Shown in pieces: positions 34,173 to 43,026 of a DNA stretch of 64,000 nt (position 1 is the first letter of the stretch; each line of letters opens with the position of its first letter). The notes under the pieces are model-generated. The model was not told where the DNA came from. It ran no database searches and was given only the letters and a program-made list of their open reading frames with translations. The DNA is taken from NCBI RefSeq assembly GCF_001014645.1, contig NZ_LASZ01000007.1, positions 124,001 through 188,000 of the forward strand, given 5' to 3'. Origin of the DNA: Luteimonas sp. FCS-9 (GTDB lineage Bacteria > Pseudomonadota > Gammaproteobacteria > Xanthomonadales > Xanthomonadaceae). The position numbers and the translations under genes are program-made.

Positions 34173-36089
34173 TCAGACCGCCCCGCAGTCGTCGGCGTCG
34201 ACGCCGTGTTCCGACGGCGCCAGGCCCAGCCAGGTCGTGCGCCAGACGCGGTCGCGCCGGCCGCCGATGCCGTAGTAGGGCGCAAAGTCGATCGGCGCGC
34301 GCTCGTCCAGGTGCAGGCGCAGCCCGACCGCCGCCTCGTCGCCGTCGCCCTCGGGCGGCCGTTCCTCGATCCGGATGCGCGCATCGTCGTCCGGCAGGCG
34401 CACGGTCTCGGCGGTGCGGTAGCCGTCGATCAGCCCGGTCGCGTAGACCAGCGGCCCGCGGCCGAACGCGATGTAGTCCTGGCGCAGCACCTGCTGGCGC
34501 ACCGGCGAGCCATCGGGCGCACGCGATTCCTGCACGTTGCGGTAGACGCGGCGGTGCACCCGCGGGCGCAGCGGCAGCGACAGCGCGACGCCATCGCCGT
34601 CGGCCCAGCTGCGCGCGATGCGCACGTAGTCGCCCGCGACCGGCGCCTCGGGCCACGGCGCGCCGGCGACGGTCAGCGTCGCGCCGTGCGCCCACGCAGG
34701 AATGCGCACGCGCAGCGCGAAATGCGCCGGGCGCGCCAGGCGCAGTTGCAGGCCGATCTCGCCCTCGAACGGATAGCGCGTGTCCTGGATCACGGTCACC
34801 TCGCCGGCGCCGGGCAACACGAATGTCGCCTCGCCCGGCCCCAGCAGGTTGACCACGATCCCCTCGGCATCGGTCGCATAGGCGAGCGCCGGCAGCTCCT
34901 CGATCGCCATCGCGCCGCTGGACTTGCAGCAGCGCCAGTAGTTGGTGTGGACGCGGCGGCCGTTGGCGTAGGAGTAGTAGCACCAGCCCTCGCCGTCGGG
35001 CGCCTGCGCGCCGAGCAGGTCGTTGTAGGCGGTGCGCTCGATCTCCTCGGCGTAGCGCGCCTGCCCGGTGATCGCCAGCAGCTCGCGGTTGAGCTGCAGC
35101 CAGGCGAGGATCGAGCAGGTCTCCACGTACGCATGCGGGTCGAACACGAATGCGGGGTTGAACACCTCGCGCGAGCGGTGGCCGATGCCGCCGAACGGCC
35201 CGCCGCCCAGGCTGAGGTGGTGGTCGCGGATCGCCTGCCACTGCGCGTCGAGCGCCTGGCGGTGGCGCGCGTCGCCGCTCGCGCGCGCCAGCTTCGCCAG
35301 CCCGACGAGGTTCCAGCACAGCTGGTAGGCCTTGCCGGTCGCGATCTCCGATGGGTCGGCGCCGGCCAGCGCGCGCTCGAGCAGCGCCAGGCGGGGATTG
35401 GCATCGGCCTGGGCGAGGATGCGCCGGGCCAGTTCGAGGAAGCGCGCGTCGCCGGTCGCCGCGTGCAGGTCCATGACCGGATCGAGCAGCACCGTCGCCG
35501 ACATGCCGTGGTGGTTGCCGACCGTGGTGATGTCCAGGCCTTCGATGCAGAACGTGCGCCAGCACAGCAGGCCGATCCGGCGCGCGGTCTCCAGCGCGCC
35601 GGCCTGCGGGAATCGCCGGTGCACCTCGAGCAGGCCCAGCAGCAGGTAGGCGTGGGTCCACACGTCCCAGGTGCGCAGCGCCGGCTCGCCGTTCCAGCTC
35701 TCCGGCTTCGGCGGCTGCGGCACCATGAAGCGCCGGTGCGGCGCGTAGGTGCCGAGGTACCCGTCGGCCTCCTGCACGTCGGCCAGGTACGCCGCGACCG
35801 CGCGCACGCTCGCCTCCAGCGCGGCGTCGCCGCTGCGCGCGGCGGCCTTGGCCGCGGCGGCCAGCCACTTGCCGGCGTGCTCGCCGTACCAGTCGCCCTC
35901 CTCGTTGCCGGCGCGGTGCGCCGGATCGAAGATCGCGATCGCCGGGCTGTCGGGCCCGGTGACGAAGTGCGACAGCCGCCCGCGACGATTGGCGTCCAGC
36001 GCCGCGCCCAGCAGCCCGCGCAGCCGCACCTGGTCGGGCGCGGCCGGCCGTTGCGCGTCGCCCGCGCCGATCTCCAGCGGCTCAGCCAT
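34173..36089 (-). CDS. GH127-type glycoside hydrolase (beta-L-arabinofuranosidase-like)
   Basis: A 638-residue (alpha/alpha)6-barrel protein of the former DUF1680 family. The cysteine/glutamate site of GH127 is visible as Glu323-Thr-Cys325 (YVETCSILAWLQLN) and Cys387-Cys388 (HTNYWRCCKSSG), corresponding to the zinc-thiolate active site of HypBA1. Other marks are ITTVGNHHGMSATV and GYLGTYAP. No signal peptide is present, so it acts on imported oligosaccharide. The ATG at 36089 overlaps the preceding stop by 8 nt and has GGAG upstream. The likely substrate is a beta-L-arabinofuranoside, but related families act on other sugars. Confidence 0.88.
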   Translation of the reverse strand: MAEPLEIGAGDAQRPAAPDQVRLRGLLGAALDANRRGRLSHFVTGPDSPAIAIFDPAHRAGNEEGDWYGEHAGKWLAAAAKAAARSGDAALEASVRAVAAYLADVQEADGYLGTYAPHRRFMVPQPPKPESWNGEPALRTWDVWTHAYLLLGLLEVHRRFPQAGALETARRIGLLCWRTFCIEGLDITTVGNHHGMSATVLLDPVMDLHAATGDARFLELARRILAQADANPRLALLERALAGADPSEIATGKAYQLCWNLVGLAKLARASGDARHRQALDAQWQAIRDHHLSLGGGPFGGIGHRSREVFNPAFVFDPHAYVETCSILAWLQLNRELLAITGQARYAEEIERTAYNDLLGAQAPDGEGWCYYSYANGRRVHTNYWRCCKSSGAMAIEELPALAYATDAEGIVVNLLGPGEATFVLPGAGEVTVIQDTRYPFEGEIGLQLRLARPAHFALRVRIPAWAHGATLTVAGAPWPEAPVAGDYVRIARSWADGDGVALSLPLRPRVHRRVYRNVQESRAPDGSPVRQQVLRQDYIAFGRGPLVYATGLIDGYRTAETVRLPDDDARIRIEERPPEGDGDEAAVGLRLHLDERAPIDFAPYYGIGGRRDRVWRTTWLGLAPSEHGVDADDCGAV

Positions 36090-38283
36090 CCGCGCGCTCC
36101 GCATCGACGACGCAGCGGAAGCCCACCGTGCCAGAGCGGTCCTTGCCCGGCGCCATCAGCAGGTACTTGCCGTGCTGATCGAGCCGGTAGGCCTGCGGGA
36201 AGTACCAGTGGGAGGTCTGCGGCCGGTAGCTGCTGCCGCCGCGCAGGATCGCCGCGCGCGTGTGCGTATCGGTGTATTCGTCGGTCCACTGCCACACGTG
36301 GCCGACCAGGTCCTCGACGCCGAACGGCGAGGCGCCCTGCGGATGCGTGCCGACGTCGGCCGGCGGCAGCAGGCGCCGGCCGCGGTTGGCCCGCGGCACG
36401 CAGGTGTCGTGCCAGTCGTTGCCCCAGGGATAGCGGCGGCCGTCGTGGCCTTGCGCGGCGACCTGCCATTCCCATTCGCGCGGCAGGCGCTTGCCGGCCC
36501 ACTGCGCGTAGGCGCGCGCGTCCTCGAGCGACACCCAGGTCACCGGCTTGTGGTCCCAGCCCGCGCGCGGCGCGCCATCGACCCAGTGCCGCAGGAAGTT
36601 GTGCGCATCGCGCGGCGCGTAGCCGCTGTCGGCGAGGAACTGCGCGAACTGCGCGTTGGTCACCGGATGGCGGTCGATGTGGAACGCAGACAGCGTCATG
36701 CGCCGGCGGTGGTGCCGGCGCGGGCAGTCCTCCCACGGGTACTGCACGTCCAGGCCGGCCCAGTCGAAGCCCTCGATCTCGACGCCGCCGACGCGGAACA
36801 GGAACTCGCCGCCCGGGATCGTCACCATGCCCTCGGGCGCGGTCGCCTGCGGCGCGGTCGGCGCAACGTCGACGATGGCCTGCGGCAGCGGGTGCCACGC
36901 GGCCGAATGCGCACCGATCGGCGTGCGCGCCTGCGCGGCGAGCGTGGCCAGGGTCGCGTCGAGGCCGTCGGTGTCGGCGCCCGGCGCCAGCGCCAGCACC
37001 GCACCGAAGCCGCGCGCCTCGAGCGGCAGCTCGATCAGCGTCTCGCCGTCGATCGTGCGCGGCTGCAACGCGCGTCCGTGCCACAGGTCGTAGTAGCGCG
37101 TGCCCTCGACGTGCGGCAGCGCGAGTTGCTCGCCGTCGATCGGGTACTCGTGGCGGTTGATCAGCGTCCACAGCGTGCGGCCGGCGCCCGGGAAGCGGCT
37201 GGCGAACACGCCGCGCTGCAGGCAGGGCTGGTACGGCGCCCAGTCCAGGCTCACCACCAGCTCGGGGAACGCGCGGTAGATCGTCGCGATCCGGCGCAGC
37301 GCCTCGGCGTTGCGCGGAGTGAACGGGTTCCAGATGCCCCAGATGTTCTCCCAGGCGTTGTAGCCGATGCCGTTGAAGAAGCAGTACTGCAGGTCGTGCG
37401 TGCGGTCGCGGCCCCAGCGGTTCTCGTAGTTGACCATGTGCCGCGGCTCGAGCCACTTCCACTTCGACACCGGCGGCACCGGGCCGTCGGGCGCCTTCTT
37501 GCCCCAGCTCTGCACGTTCCAGATCAGCTGCTCCTCCGAACTGATCGTCGACTCGGGCTGCAGCACGACCGGCCGGCCGCGCCGCTCGCAGGCGTCGAGG
37601 AACGCGCGCGGCACGCCGTTGAAGGTGTCGCCGTTGATGCCGTCGGCGCCGACCGCCGCGACGATCTCCGCCAGGCCTTCCCAGTGGCTCGTGCCCGGGT
37701 CGCGCGTGCCGTGGTCCCAGGGCTTGGCCGGCAGGAACACCCGCACCCCACGCGCCTGGAACGCCTGCACCGCGCGACGCAGGCCGTCGAGCCCGCCGGG
37801 CAGGTCGTGCGCCAGGTCGAACTGGTTGCGGTCGTCGATGCCGATGTTGGGATAGACGTACCAGACCAGCACCGAATCGATGCCGCCAAAGCGCGCGATC
37901 AGGTCGTCGAGGTAGCGGTCGACCGTGTACTCCGCGCGCTCGACGTCGTAGAAGTAGCGGTCCTCGACCATCATCTGCGCGTGCACGAAATTGCGCTGCG
38001 CCCACTGCAGTTCGGGGCGCCGGTAGTTCGCATCGTCGTAGCCGATCCGCACCAGGTGCTCGCGGCGCCAGTCGCGCAGTTCGGCCAGCCAGTCGGCCGC
38101 GCTGTCGTTGGCGTCGATCATCCAGCCGCCGATATCGGCGAACGGCCAGCCCGGCGCCTTGCCCGGCGTGGGCAGGTAGCGGCCGGTGGTGACGTGCGAG
38201 AACTTGTACTCGCTGCGCAGCGGCGCCGGGCCGTGGTCGGCCGCGTCGGCGTCGTCGAGCGTCTCGTAGGGGGAGGCGGTCAT
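36082..38283 (-). CDS. glycosidase-like barrel fused to a SUMF1/FGE-type domain
   Basis: A 733-residue fusion. Residues 1-450 look like a TIM-barrel glycosidase (PFADIGGWMIDANDS, SVLVWYVYPNIGIDDRN, VGADGINGDTFNG, LQPESTISSEEQLIW) without an assignable GH family. Residues about 484-730 are a SUMF1/FGE-sulfatase domain (EGMVTIPGGEFLFR, WVSLEDARAYAQWAGKRLP, GHVWQWTDEY, AAILRGGSSY, GTVGFRC). The paired catalytic cysteines of true formylglycine-generating enzymes are missing around RGGSSYRPQTSHWYF, so a binding or other role is more likely. It starts 25 nt after the ribokinase-family gene and overlaps the GH127 start. Confidence 0.8.
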   Translation of the reverse strand: MTASPYETLDDADAADHGPAPLRSEYKFSHVTTGRYLPTPGKAPGWPFADIGGWMIDANDSAADWLAELRDWRREHLVRIGYDDANYRRPELQWAQRNFVHAQMMVEDRYFYDVERAEYTVDRYLDDLIARFGGIDSVLVWYVYPNIGIDDRNQFDLAHDLPGGLDGLRRAVQAFQARGVRVFLPAKPWDHGTRDPGTSHWEGLAEIVAAVGADGINGDTFNGVPRAFLDACERRGRPVVLQPESTISSEEQLIWNVQSWGKKAPDGPVPPVSKWKWLEPRHMVNYENRWGRDRTHDLQYCFFNGIGYNAWENIWGIWNPFTPRNAEALRRIATIYRAFPELVVSLDWAPYQPCLQRGVFASRFPGAGRTLWTLINRHEYPIDGEQLALPHVEGTRYYDLWHGRALQPRTIDGETLIELPLEARGFGAVLALAPGADTDGLDATLATLAAQARTPIGAHSAAWHPLPQAIVDVAPTAPQATAPEGMVTIPGGEFLFRVGGVEIEGFDWAGLDVQYPWEDCPRRHHRRRMTLSAFHIDRHPVTNAQFAQFLADSGYAPRDAHNFLRHWVDGAPRAGWDHKPVTWVSLEDARAYAQWAGKRLPREWEWQVAAQGHDGRRYPWGNDWHDTCVPRANRGRRLLPPADVGTHPQGASPFGVEDLVGHVWQWTDEYTDTHTRAAILRGGSSYRPQTSHWYFPQAYRLDQHGKYLLMAPGKDRSGTVGFRCVVDAERADG

Positions 38284-38308
38284 CGGGCGTCTCGAACGGG
38301 GAGGGGGA

Positions 38309-39262
38309 TCATGGCGCCAGGCCGCAGCGCGCGGCCAACGCCGCATGGCCGAAGCTGTCGGCATCGCCGGCCAGCAGCGCCTGGACCTGCGCGCGATCGG
38401 GCACGCTCGACTGCGCGCCGAGCGCGCCGCAGGCCAGCGCCGAGGCGGCGGCCGCGTCGCGCAGCGCGGCCGGCAGCGCATCGCCGCGGGCGAGAGCGGC
38501 GACGAGCGCACCGCAGAAGGTGTCGCCGGCGCCGGTGGTGTCCACCGCGTCGACCGGGAACGCCGGCTGCAGGTGCAAGGTGTCGCCCTCGCGCGCCAGG
38601 CAACCGGCCGCGCCCAGCGTGACCACCGCGCACGGCACCGGCAGGCGCGCGAGCGCATCGGCAAGGTCGCCGTCGCCGCCGGCCAGTGTCGCCAGCTCGC
38701 CCTCGTTGACGACCAGCACGTCGACCAGACGCAGCAGCGCGTCGGGCAGCGCCTGCGCCGGCGCGGCATTGAGCACGACGCGCACGCCGGCCGCCTGCGC
38801 GCGCGCGGCGTACGCCGCCACACTCTCGAGCGGCGTCTCGAGCTGCAGCAGCAGATAGCCGACCCCATCGAGCGCGGGCAGATCGTCCGGTGCGAGCGCG
38901 GCGTTCGCACCCGGCGCAACGGTGATCGCGTTCTCGGCGCCGTCGGCCAGGCAGATGAAGGCCACGCCGGTCGGCAGCGCCGCCTGCCGGCGGATCGCCA
39001 GCGACACGCCGGCTGCGCGCAACGAATCCTCCAGCGGCCGCGCGTGCGCGTCGTCGCCCAGCGCCAGCAGCATCCGGGTGTCGGCGCCGCCCGCGCGTGC
39101 GGCCGCGACCGCCTGGTTGGCGCCCTTGCCGCCGGGGAAGGTGCGGAAGTCGCGGCCGAGCACGGTCTCGCCGGGTGCGGGGATGTGCGCGGCGCGCACG
39201 ACGAAATCGAGGTTCGCCGAACCGGCGACGAGGACCGCGGCGGAGGTCGGCGGCTCAGTCAT
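38309..39262 (-). CDS. ribokinase-family carbohydrate kinase (PfkB)
   Basis: A 317-residue kinase. The N-terminal PfkB signature (VAGSANLDFVVRAAHIPAPG, then TFPGGKGANQAVAAARAG) and the C-terminal signature DTTGAGDTFCGALVAAL with the catalytic aspartate are intact. It resembles RbsK but the sugar cannot be set from sequence; a pentose such as arabinose or ribose fits the locus. The ATG at 39262 overlaps the serine hydrolase stop by 8 nt, so the two are coupled. Confidence 0.9.
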   Translation of the reverse strand: MTEPPTSAAVLVAGSANLDFVVRAAHIPAPGETVLGRDFRTFPGGKGANQAVAAARAGGADTRMLLALGDDAHARPLEDSLRAAGVSLAIRRQAALPTGVAFICLADGAENAITVAPGANAALAPDDLPALDGVGYLLLQLETPLESVAAYAARAQAAGVRVVLNAAPAQALPDALLRLVDVLVVNEGELATLAGGDGDLADALARLPVPCAVVTLGAAGCLAREGDTLHLQPAFPVDAVDTTGAGDTFCGALVAALARGDALPAALRDAAAASALACGALGAQSSVPDRAQVQALLAGDADSFGHAALAARCGLAP

Positions 39263-40541
39263 GCGCAAGGCCCTGCTGGACGAGGTTGTAGAACGGCGTG
39301 GCCAGCCGCGGCAGGTCGCCTTCGACCTCGCGCGGCAGGTGCTGGGCGAGCAGGATCGCGATCGCGTGCTGCGCCGGGTCGATGACGAAATGCGTCGAGG
39401 CCGCGCCCGACCAGCCGACCTGGCCCGGTGCGCCGAGGCGCCCGCGCGCGGCCGGGTCGAGCTGCACCGCCAGGCCCAGGCCGAAGCCCTCGGCCGGGCT
39501 GAACTGCGTGTGCGGCTGCGCCAGGTGGCCGAGCTGGTTGCGCAGCATCGCCGCGACCGTCTCCTCGCGCAGGTAGCGGCGGCCGTCGAGCGCGCCGCCG
39601 CCGAGCAGCATGCGGCACAGCCGCAGGTAGTCGGCCGCGGTTGAGTACAGGCCGCCGGCGCCGCTGGTGTAGGGGTTGAGCGGCGCGCCCGGCGTCGTCG
39701 CGCTCGGCCCGTCGGCCAGGCGCAGGCGGCCGTCGTCGCCCATCGTGGTGATGTCGACCACGCGTCCGCGCGCGGCCGCCGGCACCGCGAAGCCGGTGTC
39801 GGGCATGCCCAGCGGCGCGAACAGCCGCGTGCGCAGGAACGCGTCCAGCGATTGCCCCGATGCCACTTCGACCAGGCGCGACAGCACCTCGGTCGCGGCG
39901 CCGTCGTAGGCGAACGTCGTGCCCGGATCGTGCTGCAGCGGCAGCGCCGCGAGTCGTCGCACGTAGCCGGCGAGATCGGGCGCGCCGTGCAGATCGGCGG
40001 CCTCGCGCAGCCGCAGCGCCGGGCCGTCGCCGATCGCGAGCCCCGAGGTGTGGGTCAGCAGGTGGCGGACGGTCAGCGCACGCGCCGGCGCACGGCGCGT
40101 GCCGTCGGCGTCGAGCACGCGCAGGCCGGCGAACTCGGGCAGGTGCCGGGCGATGTCGTCGTCCAGGCCGATCCGCCCGTCGTCGCACAGCATCAGCACC
40201 GCGACCGAGACCACCGGCTTGGTCATCGAGTAGACGCGGAAGATCGCGTCGGCGCGCATCGGCGCGCGCCCGGCCAGATCCCGCGTGCCGGCGACGTGCG
40301 TGTGCGGCGGCCGGCCGTCCTGCCACACCGTCGCCACGACGCCGACATAGCCCGCATCGGCGACCGCGTCGTCGAGGAAGCGGTCGAGCGGCTGCCAGCG
40401 CACGTCCGCCGCCCCCGCCTGCGCGTCATCCCCGCCGGCCCACGCCGGCACCAGCGCCGCCAGCAGCGCGAGCGCGGCCGCCCAGGCGATGCCGCGCCGC
40501 GCACGCGCTCTTCCGTCTTCCTGCACCCGCATCTCCGGCAT
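39255..40541 (-). CDS. exported serine hydrolase (class C beta-lactamase / esterase family)
   Basis: A 428-residue protein with a signal peptide (RRGIAWAAALALLAALVPAW). The SxxK nucleophile motif is in FRVYSMTKPVVSVAV; TFAYDGAATEVLSRLVEV replaces the usual YxN loop by YDG; and VGWSGAASTHF is the third motif, with Gly in place of Lys. This variation suits esterases or D-aminopeptidase-like enzymes more than antibiotic resistance. Two ATG starts are possible (40541, 40532). It is encoded between the TonB receptor and kinase, so it may remove acyl or ester groups from imported oligosaccharides. Confidence 0.85.
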   Translation of the reverse strand: MPEMRVQEDGRARARRGIAWAAALALLAALVPAWAGGDDAQAGAADVRWQPLDRFLDDAVADAGYVGVVATVWQDGRPPHTHVAGTRDLAGRAPMRADAIFRVYSMTKPVVSVAVLMLCDDGRIGLDDDIARHLPEFAGLRVLDADGTRRAPARALTVRHLLTHTSGLAIGDGPALRLREAADLHGAPDLAGYVRRLAALPLQHDPGTTFAYDGAATEVLSRLVEVASGQSLDAFLRTRLFAPLGMPDTGFAVPAAARGRVVDITTMGDDGRLRLADGPSATTPGAPLNPYTSGAGGLYSTAADYLRLCRMLLGGGALDGRRYLREETVAAMLRNQLGHLAQPHTQFSPAEGFGLGLAVQLDPAARGRLGAPGQVGWSGAASTHFVIDPAQHAIAILLAQHLPREVEGDLPRLATPFYNLVQQGLAHD

Positions 40542-40564
40542 GACCCGCCCGCACCCGCCGCGGA

Positions 40565-42787
40565 TCAGAACGCGATCGTGTGGGTCAGCGAGATCATGCG
40601 CCCGCGACCGGCCCAGTAGTTCTGCCAGCCCGGCACCTGCGACCAGCTGAGGATGTACTGCTTGTCGAACAGGTTCTCGATGCCGAGCGTCATCTTGCCG
40701 TAGCGCCCGGTGTCGACGTTCACGCCCAGGTCGACCAGCGTGTAGCCCTTGGTGTCCTCCTCGTAGCTGAAGGTCTCGCCGTCGTAGGCGCGCACGTCGC
40801 TGCCCGACAGGTGGCGGTCGAACAGCTTGGTCGCGCCGAGCGTGAGGTCGGCGTCGGGCGCGAAGTTCCACGTCACCGAGACCGCGAGCTTGTCGGGGTT
40901 GGCGTCGAGCACGCCCAGCGGCTTGTTCAGCCCGCCCGCGCCATAGCGGCCGTCCGGCGCCTCGGCCCAGAACGCGGTCTTGCCGCGGATGCGCGAGTAG
41001 ATGCCCGAGACCTTCCACTGCGGGTTGAAGCGGTACTCGCCGTTGGCCTCGATGCCGCGGATGCGCACCGGCGCGCGCATCATCGCGAAGTCGTTGGTGA
41101 CCGGGTCGATCGCCAGCGACGAGCCGAACGGCGACTTGGAATCGTAGTACGACGCGCCGAACGCGGCCGCGTCGCCGCGCCAGTTGAAGCCCACTTCCTT
41201 GTTGGTGACGATGATCGGGTCGAGATCGGCGATGCGGTCGACCGACTGCCCCGGTACGTTGATGTTGCGCAGCGGGATGCCGATGTTGGCCAGGCCGAAG
41301 CCCTCGCCGTAGGACGCGAACGCCGACCACGCATCGCTGATGCGCCAGATCGCGCCGAGGTTCTTCATCGTCTCGGTGTACTCCAGCCCGCCGCCCTGCA
41401 CGAACACGCTGTTGCGGTAGGCGGTCGTGGTGTAGCTGTCGACGTGCAGCTCGCCGTCCTCGCGGCGCAGGCCGCCGCTGAGCGTCACCGGCCCCACGTC
41501 CCAGGTCAGCTGCGCGTATGGCGCGACGCTGCTGTACTCCATCGGCGGCACCCACACGCGGTTGGTCAGCGCCAGCCGCTGCGCGGCCTCGTCCTCGACC
41601 ACGTCGACGCCGGTGCGCAGCTGCAGCCCGGCGACGCCGAACAGCTCGCCGCGGGTCCAGCCGGTGCGCAGGCCGCGCTTCTTGGACACGATCTCCGACT
41701 GGTCGAAGATGCGCTGGCTTTCGTCGAAGCTGTCGTCGACCTTGACCAGCTGGCGGTCGTCGCCGTCCTCGGGCAGGTAGCGCATCGCCTGGTCGGCCCA
41801 GTAGACGTCGGCGGTGAACGTGCCGCCGAACAGGTCGCCGTGGCTGTAGTTGAGCGCGGCCTGCTGGAAGTCGTTGAACTCGACCAGCGACCCGGCGATC
41901 TGGCCGCGCTCGGAGGTGTTGGTACTCGGCACCGGGCAGTCGACCGGGTCGTAGCGGCAGCCCTCGACCTGCCGGTAGTTGCCCTTGCCCTCGATGCGGA
42001 AGTCGCTCAGGCTCAGCTGCAGCCGCTGCACGCCGCCCTCGCCGAAGTTCATGCCGAGCTTGGCGTAGACGTTGCGCGATTCCGAATCGGCCAGCGAGCC
42101 GCTGGTGTTCATGCCGATGCGGCGGCCGTTGCCGTCGTAGGAGATGCCGCGATCGATGTACGACGCGCTGAGCAGCGCATCGTAGTCGTCGCTCTTGTAG
42201 GCGTGGTTGACGCCGAGCTTCCAGCCGCCGCTGTCGCTGCCCGACTGGGTCGAGTAGCGCGAGGTCACCGTGGTCTCGTGGCCGTCGACCGTCGGCACCT
42301 TGGAGATGTAGTTGATGATGCCGCCGGCCGCGCCGATGCCTTCCGACGCCGACGGCCCGTTGATGACCTCGATGCGCCCGACCAGGCCCATGTCGGTGAA
42401 CGTGCCGTTGCGGTTGCCCTCGCGCAGCGGCGAGCCCTGCGGGATGCCGTCGAACAGCCGCAGCGCGATGCGCCCGCGCAGCGTCTCGCCCGAGTTGCTC
42501 ATCGCCTGCGAGGACTCGGCGTAGCCGGGCACCGTGCGCGCGAGCACCGCGGTCGCGTCCTCGGTCAGCGCCAGTGTGTGCGCGACCTGCTCCTGCGACA
42601 CCAGGCTGATCGCGCCGGGGATCTTGTCGATCGACGTGGCCACGCGCGTGCCGGTCACGACCATGCGGTCCAGATTCACGGCATCGCGGTCGCGCGGGCG
42701 CTCGTCGGCGTCGTCGGCCTGCTGCGCCCAGGCGGCGGCGGGCAGCAGCAGGAGGCAGGCGATCGCGGCGGAAAGCGGCTTGATCAT
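40565..42787 (-). CDS. TonB-dependent receptor (carbohydrate locus)
   Basis: A 740-residue outer-membrane receptor with a signal peptide (MIKPLSAAIACLLLLPAAAW), plug domain (VNLDRMVVTGTRVATSIDK through GRIEVINGPSASEGIGAAG) and a beta-barrel ending in MISLTHTIAF with a terminal Phe. The ATG at 42787 directly precedes the signal peptide. It is the first gene of the unit with the serine hydrolase and kinase. Context suggests uptake of a complex oligosaccharide, although the plug resembles metal-siderophore receptors too. Two palindromes lie about 200 bp upstream. Confidence 0.92.
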   Translation of the reverse strand: MIKPLSAAIACLLLLPAAAWAQQADDADERPRDRDAVNLDRMVVTGTRVATSIDKIPGAISLVSQEQVAHTLALTEDATAVLARTVPGYAESSQAMSNSGETLRGRIALRLFDGIPQGSPLREGNRNGTFTDMGLVGRIEVINGPSASEGIGAAGGIINYISKVPTVDGHETTVTSRYSTQSGSDSGGWKLGVNHAYKSDDYDALLSASYIDRGISYDGNGRRIGMNTSGSLADSESRNVYAKLGMNFGEGGVQRLQLSLSDFRIEGKGNYRQVEGCRYDPVDCPVPSTNTSERGQIAGSLVEFNDFQQAALNYSHGDLFGGTFTADVYWADQAMRYLPEDGDDRQLVKVDDSFDESQRIFDQSEIVSKKRGLRTGWTRGELFGVAGLQLRTGVDVVEDEAAQRLALTNRVWVPPMEYSSVAPYAQLTWDVGPVTLSGGLRREDGELHVDSYTTTAYRNSVFVQGGGLEYTETMKNLGAIWRISDAWSAFASYGEGFGLANIGIPLRNINVPGQSVDRIADLDPIIVTNKEVGFNWRGDAAAFGASYYDSKSPFGSSLAIDPVTNDFAMMRAPVRIRGIEANGEYRFNPQWKVSGIYSRIRGKTAFWAEAPDGRYGAGGLNKPLGVLDANPDKLAVSVTWNFAPDADLTLGATKLFDRHLSGSDVRAYDGETFSYEEDTKGYTLVDLGVNVDTGRYGKMTLGIENLFDKQYILSWSQVPGWQNYWAGRGRMISLTHTIAF

Positions 42788-42981
42788 GGTCGGGTCTCTG
42801 GAAAGGGGTGACGTGGCGGGCGTGGCGTGCCGGCGGCCGGTGGACGCGGCGCGCCCGGTGCGCGCGTGCGTGACCTGGGCGGTGCCCGGCACCGCGCGGC
42901 GCGTCGTTGCGTGGCGAGGAGACTAGGCGGGGGCCCGACGCCGATGAATCGCCTGCGCCTATGTTCAAACCGAAGTTTTTA

Positions 42982-43020
42982 TTGCTTACGAGGCAAGCAA
43001 ATCTTTGTTGCGTCGCAACA
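42982..43020. promoter_or_regulatory. two palindromes upstream of the TonB receptor operon
   Basis: TTGCTT (42982-42987) with AAGCAA (42995-43000), and TGTTGCG (43006-43012) with CGCAACA (43014-43020), are exact inverted repeats in the AT-rich end of the region between the receptor and LysR genes. The second is a 15-bp near-continuous palindrome of the LacI-operator kind. They lie 195-233 bp before the receptor start and may be bound by the adjacent LysR protein or by an unlinked repressor. Confidence 0.5.
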
Positions 43021-43026
43021 TTCCGG

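Noticed and set aside
32694-37160. A plus-strand open frame of nearly 1490 codons
   Set aside because: It runs antisense through transaldolase, CoA transferase and glycosidase genes and shows no recognisable domain.
36082-38283. A true formylglycine-generating enzyme for sulfatase activation
   Set aside because: The catalytic cysteines are absent and no sulfatase gene is in the locus.
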